The notes under the pieces: model-generated | Told to the model about the DNA's origin: nothing | The model's database searches: none | Seen by the model: only the letters and a program-made list of their open reading frames with translations | Source: Monomorium pharaonis | Lineage: Eukaryota; Arthropoda; Insecta; Hymenoptera; Formicidae | Direction of reading: 5' to 3' | Assembly (NCBI RefSeq): GCF_013373865.1 | Contig: NC_050473.1 | Span: 8,443,710-8,507,709 of the forward strand | DNA: 64,000 nucleotides | Translations under genes and position numbers: made by a program | In this document: positions 1-13,640 of the stretch, piece by piece | Layout of the letters: every line of letters begins with the position of its first letter | Numbering within the stretch: the first letter of the stretch is position 1

Positions 1-1175
1 ACGACTAAGGCAAGCGCAAGACACCCGACGCCTTTTCGCTTGCCCGCTAAATAAAACCAAGCGTGTCAAGTGCGGTATAAGAAGTGACATGAGACGGCAT
101 GTAGAGCAACACGGTGGAAGTAGCAGCCTTTATATTCGTAATACGCATTGTTGAGCACGATTCTGTCTTATCAAACATAAATTTATATGAAAAACTGCAT
201 GTAAGCGGAAAGCAACTTTCAGGCAAGGATTTGTACGAATTATTAATATTACGAATTACAGTCGGTAATAGAAAAATACCACAACTTGCCCCGCAAATAT
301 GAGAAATTTACTTTTTATTTATAGAATTGTGATAACAAAAAGAGCTATACATTTGCCATTTCTCTTCAAAATTGTAAAATTTTTACGTCCTTGATCAAAA
401 CATCTATATTAATATTAGTAATGAAAAAAATATATCAAATATAAAAATATATAAATATAATAAATTCAGGTATACGTAATCAATTTTGTTGCCTAAATAA
501 TAATGATATCATGCTAGAGTAAAAATTAAATTTATTCTATAAAGGAAAATCTAAATAAATTACATTAAAATTTGCAAAAAATAAAAATAAAAATGCTATG
601 ACAATCATAAAAATGTTGTAATTTATATACATTTTTTATTAAAGTGCTAGTTTTTATTTTCTACGACTTCTCAATGTCGCTAAATAAACAAAGAAGAAAC
701 TAATTGCGCGTGCCGGAACAATGTCCGACGGTCAGATCGGCGCAATAATGGTGCAAAAATATTGAGCGTCGGCGGCGCATAATTCACGCCGGGGGCTGAC
801 TCGATCATTAACAAATATCGCGAGGAACCGTGGATAAAAACCGGCCGAAAAAGGAAATGAATCGGACCGGGGGGAAAACCGTGATTGCGCGGCGCAACGC
901 GACGACGGTTAGCGGCGGCGTCGGTGTCGGCAATAAACCACAAATCATTGTTTTATGAATATTCAGAATACCGGCCGCGAAAATAACGTCGGTTGCGGGA
1001 GATCGATCGGCATTTCCTTCCTTCCTCTATCCTTATGCCGCCGTTTTAAGCTCGCCTTATGCAAATACTGCCGAACACCTCTCGTCCCCGTTTGCTCGTC
1101 CCACCGTGGTGCCACGATGCACGCGTTGCAATCCCCGTCCCCCAACGACGGTGACGAACGGATGAACAATAACGC

Positions 1176-1178
<3 letters not shown>

Positions 1179-1246
<68 letters not shown>
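1179..1246. repeat. (GA)n microsatellite
   Basis: A purine-only GA run of about 68 bases with one interruption (GAAAGA near 1226). A second GA tract follows about 140 bases downstream. Confidence 0.95.
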
Positions 1247-1383
1247 AGCCGTCTTTCTTCCATTTATTCGTCTTCTTTGGAAATCTCCCGCGGTTAAGAG
1301 ATCAGAAGAAAAATGGTGAGTAACAATCCGCCCCCGTGACCTGCCGAACGAAGCGGGAAATCTAATAAAGCGCGCACCCGACG

Positions 1384-1385
1384 AA

Positions 1386-1424
<39 letters not shown>
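1384..1424. repeat. (GA)n microsatellite
   Basis: An interrupted GA run with two GAAA interruptions on its left side. It is the second of a close pair and lies in the same GC-rich island as the tract at 1179. Confidence 0.9.
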
Positions 1425-1426
<2 letters not shown>

Positions 1427-3037
1427 ACCGCTTTTGCGTCTCTTCTTGCTTTCCTTCAATTTTTTTCTCTCTTTCAAATTTACTGGCAACGCCCGAGAAT
1501 GAAATTACCGAAGTCCATCGCGAACTTTCCGTACCGTCGACGATAAATTCGTGTTGCCTTCCGCAAACGTTCCGCTGGGACCGCTAGGAAACCCGTCGGT
1601 CTGTGACTAATTCGCGCTCGATTTCTTCGCACGCGGATCCAAAAAATCAAAGATTCGCAACCGCGCATTCGCATTCATGTCGTTGTGAGAACGAAAGGGA
1701 GGATGAAAGAGAGATAGAGGTAGAGAGGAATAAATGAAAATCCAAAAGTGATCCAAGCGTTTCATCTAATTTAGATAATTAGATTCCTCGAATCTTTAAT
1801 AATTGAAGTGCCATTTTTCGGGCGCTTTCAAAGTACGTCGGAAATTACATTCATTACCGTTAAATCCGTGCTCTCGAAATATCCGAATGGCACAGCCGCG
1901 CTCATAAAATAAGCTCTGAAAAAACCAGATGCAATTCTTATCCGGGATGTTCGTGCAACGAGTACCGGCCTGGTTTATCTCTTTTTTTTTTTCGTGTTGA
2001 AAATATGAAATCTCCTCGGTATATTTTCGCGCTGGCGAACGTAATTTAATTACCGCCACGGAAGTTGCCTGATATTTGCGACTGTGGATAATTAAAAATG
2101 GTGCCTGCCATTATTTTAATAACTTCCGTAAAAGCAGATCCCGGGGTTCGACAGGAAGTCACATAGCGCGGTATATCAGCGGTGATGGTATTTCTCAGTT
2201 TTACCGATTCTGTTGTTCCTCGAACGAATTTCAAAACTAACGCATTTCTGGTTTGCTCAAGACGGCATACACTCGCCGAGACGGACGCAACGTCTTTTTT
2301 TTTATATTACACCAGGTTAATTTTCGTGGAGCAATAAATTTATGTTACGACATTTGACGGCCGCCAACCACCACGGTCTACTTCATTTTAACTTTATCTG
2401 CGCTTTCTCGCGTGGAGAGTAACATATATCATAAACGATCGATACGATAAGGATGATTAGCGAATGATACGCAACCCTATGTACACATAAACTGCATGTA
2501 CATACCGAACTTTCTCAGTGCTCGAGTTTATGTGCAAATATCTGAATATTAATAATATTCTTGGACAAATATAAGATTAATCCTCCGTATAAAATCTAAG
2601 TAACTTTTGGCACAAGCGCAAATTCAGTCCCAAATTTCATTCTGTTCAAACTTCAATTTTATTTAATAAAGGTTTTAATATTTGAATTAAACAACTATTA
2701 AGTAATAATAGCAGAAATGTTGAAAAAATCTAGATTTTTCTACATTTTAAAACTTTTTTAAGTTCTAGAACAATAAAAAAGTTTAGATTAGACAAAAAAA
2801 TGAAATTGCTTACAAAGTAAATAAAATGTAATAAAAAACGTGCCATAAAGAAATTTAATTTTTAATTATAAAAAATTAGTAAAAAAGTTTCAAATAGAAT
2901 ATATTTCCTTAATCTTTAAATAATATTTCTATTATTTACATATTAATTAATCTTTTTATTTAAGTTTTATATCTTTTTTATTACTTAAAAATCTTACAAT
3001 AATCTAAGTTAAACACGCTATAAAAGTTTCTTCTAAA

Positions 3038-3175
3038 GATCGATTGTTCCAACTTCTTGGTAAACTTACCTATCAGGTAAATATATGTTTGTCTTTATTT
3101 ATTTAAGAAAAGAAATGAAGATAGACACATGCTTACCTGGTGGGTAAATTTACCAAGAAGTTGGAACAATCGACC
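3038..3175. mobile_element. Short foldback element (MITE-like), 138 bp, with CTAAA target duplication
   Basis: The two halves are near-perfect inverted copies. The left end begins GATCGATTGTTCCAACTTCT and the right end, read on the other strand, begins GGTCGATTGTTCCAACTTCT. The match continues through TTGGTAAA and, less exactly, to a small AT-rich loop near 3095-3115. Directly outside both ends is CTAAA (3033-3037 and 3176-3180), which fits a 5-bp target-site duplication. There is no coding capacity, so it must have been moved by proteins supplied elsewhere. The superfamily is not identified. Confidence 0.8.
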
Positions 3176-3180
3176 CTAAA

Positions 3181-6100
3181 ACAATCAAATTTTCCGATTG
3201 ATTCGGCATAACGCTTAATGTAGTAAGAACTAAATATCAAGTATATTCAGATCTACGAGCGTTTTAAAGTTCGACGACAAGGAACTCCGCCCGGGCACTC
3301 GGATGGCTGGATTTTCGGATCTGTAACTGCTCGCAGGACAAATACAGGAAGATCTCCGATAAAGTAATAGTTCTGCGGAAGTCGGGAGGCGGATGCTCGC
3401 GGGGATATTCTACAAGAGTTTGTAGCTCCTTTGATCGTGCGGGGATCTCTCCGGGTCGACGACGGCGGGAAAGAAAACGCGAGTATCCGATCCCTTAAGT
3501 GTCCCCCGAGGCGGCGAACAAAGTTACGATATTTTCCTGTCGGCGGGAATCATAGGTTAGGTAAATAACGCTTGATATTTTGAGCGAACGGACACGAGAG
3601 CGGACTTGAATGTCGCGACTTTCTTATCCGCGTATCACTCAGCTTTCCGCTGAAGCGGCGTCCAAACTTGCTCGCGCAAACTTTACCCCACCGCGCACGA
3701 ACGTCCTCAGAACGGAAAGAAGTTGTCGTAACATGCATCTAACACAGATTTCGACAGAACGCGGTGTATATAAAAATTTAGTGCTGTAAACATCTGAAAA
3801 ATAGACAGAAAAACAAGATAGTAACCGATTTTATCTACGTTGTCTCTAGAGGATTTTTTTTTTCATTTACAGGAAAAGAATATACGTAATTATTGTGAAA
3901 AAAGACAAGCTTTTATAATTAAAGCCTTCATAATTAATACTATTGTATTAAATTTTAACAATATTTTAGAATTTTTTAATCAGTACAAAATTGATGATAT
4001 GTAATTATAAGTAATGCAATGCAAAAAATCTTTCTTGATCCTATTTTGCACGATTTTTAATTCGGAAAAGAGAAAACATTCGAAACAGAATTTAATTCAT
4101 AGTCTTATATATCATGTAAAAACAGAAATATATAGAGGTTTTCAGAAGAAACACATATACTAATAAGATATATATTAAAACACACACACACAAATATATA
4201 CAAAATTATTTTAATGTTTTAATAAAATCTTTCACATTTAAATATAATTAAATAATTTTAGATGCCATTGTCTTCATATTCCAAAAGATTATTTATTTTT
4301 ATCTCTTGCTTCTTTCAATTCTACTTCTTTTTCAACGCATCTAATAGTCTTTATTTGATCTTTTCAATATTAGTATTTTAACTTTTTAAATGTCATCCAA
4401 ATATTTTAAGAATGTATTTTTAAAAAACTTGAGAAAAATAAAAAGATTTTCTGGAATTTTCAAGTTTTATATTTAAAAAATATTCTTAAATCATCTTAAA
4501 TTGGACTTTCTAATTATATTGACCAAAATAAATTGTAGATAAAACTATTTTTTTTAATGTCGAAAATATAACTTTTAACACTATCAGCCGCCGTTTGACA
4601 GAAAGCTGTGAAAGTAATTAATTCGCCACGATGGTCATAAATCTTGGATGCGCTTCTCATGTGTCCGTGATAATACGCTACTGTAAAATTAATGGAGTTT
4701 ATAGCCGAACGTCGAGTTCGCGGTAAATTGTACGAGAGTGAAGCAGGTGAAACGTTTCCGACGAAAGCCACGCAGCATATATTCGCAGGGTAGAATACGC
4801 TCTAATTATACACCGTCGCAACGCAATTATCCCGGGTATGATGAAGCTATTACTGGCATCGTGAACCGACAGAAATAATCTTCATCACTGATAAAACTTT
4901 TCCGTTGTCACATGTTTAATCCAAAATCAATTCGAATCGGACGAATTTATTCAAAATTGTCTCGCTGTTGAAACTTTTCATGAATATTTTTTACTAAAGC
5001 TTCTGTGATGAAATATTCTTTATAATGCTTTTAAATGTCAAACGCATACTTTTTCGATACTAAAAAAGTGAAAATTTTAAATAAAATAAACGTCCGATTA
5101 ATAATTTATTCTCAAAATAATTGTTATAAATTAAACACGTTGTTCTTTAAGTTTTACACTGCTCATTAGTTAAAATAAAAAGTAAATTAAAGTGTTAATC
5201 TAATATTAAATTTCTTAAACTACGGTCATTTTTCTTTTAGTAATTAAAATAATAATTTCAACATTATATATTGTCCTTTAAAATTTTGTAATATTAACAT
5301 TTTATTGTGTAAGAACTTTATTAAACTTAATTTGATAAAAAAATATCTGACCCTTAATCTTTCTTATTAATTTTATATCAAAATTACATTTAATAATTTG
5401 TTTAATATAATAAATTAAAATTAGTTCTTATTATAATTAAAATATAAAGCTGTTTTATTAAAATTTTAAAATCAATAAATCCTTATTATAAAGAAATTGT
5501 TTTTTTTTGTACTACGACAAATATTGCTAATTATAAATCTGTGAAATATTTGATACAACATAGCTACAGCTATGCTCACTACATTTGATCTGGATAAATA
5601 GGATACATTTGCTATGCGTAATCAACAATTATATTATCGCGATCCGGCTTGCAATCGAGATCGATCAAGCTAAATTACATACGTTCCTGTGAGCATATGA
5701 AATCAAAGTGACATAAAACAAGGATAATTAATGTAACTGTATCTCTTTTGCTAGTGAAAAAGCAACAAGATCTATTAGACCACATAACACCTAGCTCAGG
5801 TATTTCGTGAAATTATTGTATATTAACGTATATGTATCGTATTATACGCTAACATTTGCTAAAATACAATTAAATATACAAATACAATTAAAAATAAAAG
5901 TTTTTAAATTAATTTTTTAAGTTATCATTAATTCATTGAACAATATCACTTATACATCAATATAAAAATTAAATTTGTATTTTGATTTGTATCTTAATTT
6001 GTAATTTGACATGCATTTTAATTTGATTTGTATTAATATTAAAAATCATACATTATGCATAACTGAATTTCTCCGTGCTGCTAGCTAATGCAAATGCTAC

Positions 6101-6650
6101 TCAGCCTAATTTATGTTGCGTCTCCATAAATTAGCATAATAAGTATGCAATGCACATAACAATGAAATTAGCTTATTGAGTCGTAACTATCATTAAAGTT
6201 TAATTAGAATGGTCAAACATAAACAACATTCTAATAACTGCATAAAAAACATTCAAAATAATAATATAAATATCGTAAAAATAAAACTTACTCTAACGTT
6301 TAAAATATCTCCTCCGTTACGCCGAAAAAAGATATTATACAATATGTCCGTGCATAAAAACTGATCTACCTTCTGTTAATGCAGTGCATGGAATATTAAT
6401 CACATCCTTCTTCAACTGAATACGTTTGCTGAAAGAAATTATTACTAAAACAATATTTCCTTTCATTATACCATTTTCTCTTCTTTTTCAATTATGCAAA
6501 TTTAGTAATCGTTTTTAAAGCAAAAGACAAAAAAAACAATATTGTGATCTTTGATTCAATGAGCAAAGTATAATATTCTAAAATCACGCAAAGAAATCGC
6601 TTCTCATCCCAGTTATGCATTTTTATACCTAACAGATCTTATCGCACCTA
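3181..6650. other. Gene-free stretch; moderately GC-rich 3250-3740, then AT-rich
   Basis: 3250-3740 is a GC-richer island without a splice-bounded open frame. 3741-6650 is strongly AT-rich with poly-A/T runs and a short CA run near 4180. An 85-codon open frame on the minus strand at 4514-4771 resembles nothing known and has no good splice context. No gene is called. Confidence 0.55.
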
Positions 6651-6989
6651 CTAACTAGTCACAAGTATGCACACGTTTGTCGCATTTCGTATCTGCAGAA
6701 CGAAGAAGAACGTCGTTAGACCTGAGATCTGCATTAAGCTCAGGTGACTGAATGATCGCGACATAATCCCAATTACAACCTCGCAGATTGCATAAAAAGC
6801 TTTTCTGCGACGTGCGAGTGTGCGAGTGCGCGAGTGCACGGACCGCTCTGAAAGCATAGAACGTGTCACATCGCATATATCGCGGAGTGGTTTTGTTTGC
6901 ATCCCTCGTTTTTATTATCACTAGAACACAACAATGCGCGCGCTTCGCGCGCGCCACTTAGCATTTTTATATTGAACATTGCACTTTTT
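6651..6989. other. GC-rich patch with short degenerate repeats and a GC palindrome
   Basis: Near 6810-6840 there are short imperfect repeats of GTGCGAGT/GCGAGTG type. At about 6936-6953 lies an alternating GCGC palindrome with a TTC centre. No gene is recognised. The patch precedes the diverged tandem repeat and the large satellite. Confidence 0.5.
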
Positions 6990-7300
6990 TTTCTTCTATT
7001 AATATTACTCTCACACACTTTATCATATTTAATGCCCTTCTCTATCTCACGCTCCTTCTCCCCCTCTCTAAATTACTAATTATATTATTAATGATATTAA
7101 TTATATTATTTTCATATTGTTCAATATTACTCTTACATTTTACTTTCTTATTTAATCCTCGTCTTTATCTCTCACGCTCTCCCACTCTCCACCCTTCGCC
7201 CCTCTCTCTCTCTCAATAAACACAAATTAGTAATTATATTATATTTTCATGTTTCTTAATATCACTCTTACATACTTTCACTCCATACTTAATCCCCTTT
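6990..7300. repeat. Diverged tandem repeat, about 2.3 units of 120-140 bp
   Basis: Three similar blocks begin near 7000, 7122 and 7258. Each starts AATATYACTCTYACA, continues with a CTTT-rich stretch and TTTAATSC, and (in the first two) has a pyrimidine-rich CTCWCACGCTC segment and then an AATTASTAATTATATTA stretch. The copies differ at many bases, so this is an old duplication. It lies immediately left of the 164-bp satellite but is not the same sequence. Confidence 0.6.
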
Positions 7301-7728
7301 AAATAAATTAAAAATTATAATATATTATATGTAATGTTACCTGTTAATTTTCAATCAATTTACAAAACTTTCACTTTCTGGCGAACTCTTTAGAAAATTA
7401 TTGTACGCGTCCGGAACTATATGAAAACTGCGTTAAGATAAATTAATCTGTCAATATTCCATTAGCACTACACGTCTAGCCCTCAAAATTCAAGTTTTTG
7501 GGGAAAAATAATTGTTTAAAAAATGTTTCTATTAATTATAACACCTTATCTCTATATAAAACTATTGTACGCGTCCGGAACTATATGAAAACAGCGTTAA
7601 AATAAATTAATCTGTCGATATTCGAATAGCACTACACGTCTAGCCCTCAAAATTCAAGTTTTTGGGGAAAAATAATTGTTTAAAAAAATGTTTCTATTAA
7701 TTATAACACCTTATCTTTATAGAAAATT

Positions 7729-8714
7729 ATTGTACGCGTCCGGAACTATATGAAAACTGCGTTAAAATAAATTAATCTGCTGATATTCGATTAGCACTAC
7801 ACCTCTAGCTCCCAAAATTCAAGTGTTGTGGGAAAAATAATTGTTTAAAAAAATGTTTTAATTAATTATAACACCTTATCTCTATAGAAAATTATTGTAC
7901 GCGTCCGGAACTATATGAAAACTGCGTTAAAATAAATTAATCTGTTGATATTCGATTAGCACTACACGTCTAGCTCCCAAAATTAAAGTTTTGTGGGAAA
8001 AATAATTGTTTAAAAAATGTTTTAATTAATTATAACACCTTATCTCTATAGAAAATTATTGTACGCGTCCGGAACTATATGAAAACTGCGTTAAAATAAA
8101 TTAATTCGTCGATATTCGATTAGCACTACACGTCTAGCCCTCAAAATTCAAGTTTTTGGGGAAAAATAATTGTTTAAAAAATGTTTCTATTAATTATAAC
8201 ACCTTATCTTTATAGAAAATTATTGTACGCGTCCGGAACTATATGAAAACTGCGTTAAAATAAATTAATCTGCTGATATTCGATTAGCACTACACCTCTA
8301 GCTCCCAAAAAATTCAAGTTTTGTGAGAAAAATAATTGTTTAAAAAATGTTTTAATTAATTATAACACCTTATCTCTATAGAAAATTATTGTACGCGTCC
8401 GGAACTATATGAAAACTGCGTTAAAATAAATTAATCTGTTGATATTCGATTAGCACTACACGTCTAGCTCCCAAAATTCAAGTTTTGTGGGAAAAATAAT
8501 TGTTTAAAAAATGTTTTAATTAATTATAACACCTTATCTCTATAGAAAATTATTGTACGCGTCCGGAACTATATGAAAACTGCGTTAAAATAAATTAATT
8601 CGTCGATATTCGATTAGCACTACACGTCTAGCCCTCAAAATTCAAGTTTTTTGGAAAAAATAATTGTTTAACAAATGTTTTAATTAATTATAACACAGTA
8701 ACTTTTTAGAAAAC
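7729..8714. repeat. Higher-order satellite unit: trimer of 493 bp, two copies
   Basis: Monomers starting at 7729, 7894 and 8058 match those starting at 8222, 8387 and 8551 in order. The first of each trio carries the rare CTGCTGATATTCG and CACCTCTAGCTCCC variants. The second carries CTGTTGATATTCG, and the third ATTCGTCGATATT. Matching positions are 493 bp apart, equal to three monomers. Confidence 0.8.
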
Positions 8715-8715
8715 T

Positions 8716-10029
8716 ATTGTACGCATCCGGAACTATATGAAAACAGCGTTAAAATAAATTAATCTGTCGATATTCGATTAGCACTACACGTCTAGCCCTC
8801 AAAATTCAAGTTTTTGGGGAAAAATAATTGTTTAAAAAATGTTTCTATTAATTATAACACCTTATCTCTATATAAAACTATTGTACGCGTCCGGAACTAT
8901 ATGAAAACAGCGTTAAAATAAATTAATCTGTCGATATTCGATTAGCACTTGACGTGTAGCCTTAGAAATTCAAGTTTTTCGGGAAAAATAATTGTTTAAC
9001 AAATGTTTTAATTAATTATAACACAATAACTTTTTAGAAAACTATTGTACGCGTCCGGAACTATATGAAAACTGCGTTAAAATAAATTAATCTGTCGATA
9101 TTCGATTAGCACTACACGTCTAGCTCCCAAAATTCAAGTTTTGTGGGAAAAATAATTGTTTAAAAAATGTTTCTATTAATTATAACACCTTATCTCTATA
9201 GAAAATTATTGTACGCGTCCGGAACTATATGAAAACTGCGTTAAAATAAATTAATTCGTCGATATTCGATTAGCACTACACGTCTAGCCCTCAAAATTCA
9301 AGTTTTTTAGGAGAAATAATTGTTTAACAAATGTTTTAATTAATTATAACACAGTAACTTTTTAGAAAACTATTGTACGCATCCGGAACTATATGAAAAC
9401 TGCGTTAAAATAAATTAATCTGTCGATATTCGATTAGCACTACACGTCTAGCCCTCAAAATTCAAGTTTTTGGGGAAAAATAATTGTTTAAAAAATGTTT
9501 CTATTAATTATAACACCTTATCTCTATATAAAACTATTGTACGCGTCCGGAACTATATGAAAACAGCGTTAAAATAAATTAATTCGTCGATATTCGATTA
9601 GCACTACACGTCTAGCCCTCAAAATTCAAGTTTTTGGGGAAAAATAATTGTTTAACAAATGTTTTAATTAATTATAACACAATAACTTTTTAGAAAACTA
9701 TTGTACGCGTCCGGAACTATATGAAAACTGCGTTAAAATAAATTAATCTGTCGATATTCGATTAGCACTACACGTCTAGCTCCCAAAATTCAAGTTTTGT
9801 GGGAAAAATAATTGTTTAAAAAAATGTTTCTATTAATTATAACACCTTATCTCTATAGAAAATTATTGTACGCGTCCGGAACTATATGAAAACTGCGTTA
9901 AAATAAATTAATTCGTCGATATTCGATTAGCACTACACGTCTAGCCCTCAAAATTCAAGTTTTTTAGGAGAAATAATTGTTTAACAAATGTTTTAATTAA
10001 TTATAACACAGTAACTTTTTAGAAAACTA
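8716..10029. repeat. Higher-order satellite unit: tetramer of about 656 bp, two copies
   Basis: A diagnostic monomer with GTAACTTTTTAG followed by ATTGTACGCATCC (CGCATCC in place of CGCGTCC) occurs at 8716, 9372 and 10029, spacings of 656 and 657 bp. The monomers between them follow the same order of variant classes, including an ACACAATAACTTTTTAG monomer midway in each tetramer. Confidence 0.85.
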
Positions 10030-13000
10030 TTGTACGCATCCGGAACTATATGAAAACTGCGTTAAAATAAATTAATCTGTCGATATTCGATTAGCACTAC
10101 ACGTCTAGCCCTCAAAATTCAAGTTTTTGGGGAAAAATAATTGTTTAAAAAATGTTTCTATTAATTATAACACCTTATCTCTATATAAAACTATTGTACG
10201 CGTCCGGAACTATATGGAAACAGCGTTAAAATAAATTAATCTGTCGATATTCGATTAGCACTACACGTCTAGCCCTCAAAATTCAAGTTTTTGGGGAAAA
10301 ATAATTGTTTAAAAAATGTTTCTATTAATTATAACACCTTATCTTTATAGAAAATTATTGTACGCGTCCGGAACTATATGAAAACTGCGTTAAAATAAAT
10401 TAATCTGTCGATATTCGATTAGCACTACATGTCTAGCCCTCAAAATTCAAGTTTTTGGGGAAAAATAATTGTTTAAAAAATGTTTCTATTAATTATAACA
10501 CCTTATCTCTATACAAAATTATTGTACGCGTCCGGAACTATATGAAAACTGCGTTAAAATAAATTAATCTGTCGATATTCGATTAGCACTACATGTCTAG
10601 CCCTCAAAATTCAAGTTTTGGGGAAAAATAATTGTTTAAAAAATGTTTCTATTAATTATAACACCTTATCTCTATACAAAATTATTGTACGCGTCCGGAA
10701 CTATATGAAAACTGCGTTAAAATAAATTAATCTGTCGATATTCCATTAGCACTTGACGTGTAGCCTTAGAAATTCAAGTTTTTCGGGAAAAATAATTGTT
10801 TAAAAAATGTTCTAATTAATTATATTACCTGAACTTTATAGAAACATATTGTACGCGTCCCGAACTATATGAGAATTACGTTAAAATAAATAGATCTGTC
10901 GATATTCGATTAGCACTTGACGTGTAGCCTTAGAAATTCAAGTTTTTCGGGAAAAATAATTGTTTAAAAAATGTTCTAATTAATTATATCACCTGAACTT
11001 TATAGAAACATATTGTACGCGTCCCGAACTATATGAGAATTACGTTAAAATAAATAGATCTGTCGATATTCGATTAGCACTTGACGTGTAGCCTTAGAAA
11101 TTCAAGTTTTTCGGGAAAAATAATTGTTTAAAAAATGTTCTAATTAATTATATCACCTGAACTTTATAGAAACATATTGTACGCGTCCCGAACTATATGA
11201 GAATTACGTTAAAATAAATAGATTTGTCGATATTCGATTAACACTTGACGTGTAGCCTTAGAAATTCAAGTTTTTCGAGAAAAATAATTGTTTAAAAAAT
11301 GTTCTAATTAATTATATCACCTGAACTTTATAGAAACATATTGTACGCGTCCCGAACTATATGAGAATTGCGTTAAAATAAATAGATCTGTCGATATTCG
11401 ATTAGCACTTGACGTGTAGCCTTAGAAATTCAAGTTTTTGGGGAAAAATAATTGTTTAAAAAATGTTGCTATTAATTATAACACCTTATCTCTATAGAAA
11501 ATTATTGTACGCGTCCGGAACTATATGAAAACTGCGTTAAAATAATTTAATTCGTCGATATTCGATTAGCACTACACGTCTAGCCCTCAAAATTCAAGTT
11601 TTTGGGGAAAAATAATTGTTTAACAAATGTTTTAATTAATTATAACACAATAACTTTTTAGAAAACTATTGTACGCGTCCGGAACTATATGAAAACTGCG
11701 TTAAAATAAATTAATCTGTCGATATTCGATTAGCACTACACGTCTAGCTCCCAAAATTCAAGTTTTGTGGGAAAAATAATTGTTTAAAAAATGTTTCTAT
11801 TAATTATAACACCTTACCTCTATAGAAAATTATTGTACGCGTCCGGAACTATATGAAAACTGCGTTAAAATAAATTAATTCGTCGATATTCGATTAGCAC
11901 TACACGTCTAGCCCTCAAAATTCAAGTTTTTTAGGAGAAATAATTGTTTAACAAATGTTTTAATTAATTATAACACAGTAACTTTTTAGAAAACTATTGT
12001 ACGCATCCGGAACTATATGAAAACTGCGTTAAAATAAATTAATCTGTCGATATTCGATTAGCACTACACGTCTAGCCCTCAAAATTCAAGTTTTGGGGAA
12101 AAATAATTGTTTAAAAAATGTTTCTATTAATTATAACACCTTATCTCTATATAAAACTATTGTACGCGTCCGGAACTATATGAAAACAGCGTTAAAATAA
12201 ATTAATCTGTCGATATTCGATTAGCACTACACGTCTAGCCCTCAAAATTCAAGTTTTTGGGGAAAAATAATTGTTTAAAAAATGTTTCTATTAATTATAA
12301 CACCTTATCTTTATAGAAAATTATTGTACGCGTCCGGAACTATATGAAAACTGCGTTAAAATAAATTAATCTGTCGATATTCGATTAGCACTACATGTCT
12401 AGCCCTCAAAATTCAAGTTTTTGGGGAAAAATAATTGTTTAAAAAATGTTTCTATTAATTATAACACCTTATCTCTATACAAAATTATTGTACGCGTCCG
12501 GAACTATATGAAAACTGCGTTAAAATAAATTAATCTGTCGATATTCGATTAGCACTACATGTCTAGCCCTCAAAATTCAAGTTTTTGGGGAAAAATAATT
12601 GTTTAAAAAATGTTTCTATTAATTATAACACCTTATCTCTATACAAAATTATTGTACGCGTCCGGAACTATATGAAAACTGCGTTAAAATAAATTAATCT
12701 GTCGATATTCCATTAGCACTTGACGTGTAGCCTTAGAAATTCAAGTTTTTCGGGAAAAATAATTGTTTAAAAAATGTTCTAATTAATTATATTACCTGAA
12801 CTTTATAGAAACATATTGTACGCGTCCCGAACTATATGAGAATTACGTTAAAATAAATAGATCTGTCGATATTCGATTAGCACTTGACGTGTAGCCTTAG
12901 AAATTCAAGTTTTTCGGGAAAAATAATTGTTTAAAAAATGTTCTAATTAATTATATCACCTGAACTTTATAGAAACATATTGTACGCGTCCCGAACTATA

Positions 13001-13640
13001 TGAGAATTACGTTAAAATAAATAGATCTGTCGATATTCGATTAGCACTTGACGTGTAGCCTTAGAAATTCAAGTTTTTCGGGAAAAATAATTGTTTAAAA
13101 AATGTTCTAATTAATTATATCACCTGAACTTTATAGAAACATATTGTACGCGTCCCGAACTATATGAGAATTACGTTAAAATAAATAGATCTGTCGATAT
13201 TCGATTAACACTTGACGTGTAGCCTTAGAAATTCAAGTTTTCCGAGAAAAATAATTGTTTAAAAAATGTTCTAATTAATTATATCACCTGAACTTTATAG
13301 AAACATATTGTACGCGTCCCGAACTATATGAGAATTGCGTTAAAATAAATAGATCTGTCGATATTCGATTAGCACTTGACGTGTAGCCTTAGAAATTCAA
13401 GTTTTTGGGGAAAAATAATTGTTTAAAAAATGTTGCTATTAATTATAACACCTTATCTCTATAGAAAATTATTGTACGCGTCCGGAACTATATGAAAACT
13501 GCGTTAAAATAAATTAATTCGTCGATATTCGATTAGCACTACACGTCTAGCCCTCAAAATTCAAGTTTTTGGGGAAAAATAATTGTTTAACAAATGTTTT
13601 AATTAATTATAACACAATAACTTTTTAGAAAACTATTGTA
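10029..13640. repeat. Higher-order satellite unit: dodecamer of 1967 bp, nearly two copies
   Basis: The CGCATCC monomer at 10029 recurs at 11996, exactly 1967 bp on. The ACACAATAACTTTTTAG monomer at 11668 recurs at 13635, also 1967 bp on. Between them both copies show the same order: ATATAAAACTATTG, TTTATAGAAAATT, two ATACAAAATT monomers with CATGTCTAGCC, a run of TTGACGTGTAGCC monomers including one with ATTAACACTTGACG, then a GTTGCTATTAATT monomer. The few differences point to a recent duplication. The match breaks down just after 13640. Confidence 0.85.

Larger units (their letters stand above)
1..3037. other. Gene-free AT-rich DNA with one GC-rich island
   Basis: No exon with convincing splice sites or a recognisable protein was found. 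About 690-1680 is much richer in G+C than its flanks and carries two GA microsatellites. The open frames there are short, lie on both strands, and run through the microsatellites, so they are read as compositional. 1700-3037 is AT-rich and featureless apart from homopolymer runs. Confidence 0.6.

Noticed and set aside
1179..1424. Paired GA tracts as flanks of a mobile element
   Set aside because: The two tracts are in the same orientation and the sequence between them has no terminal repeats or target duplication.
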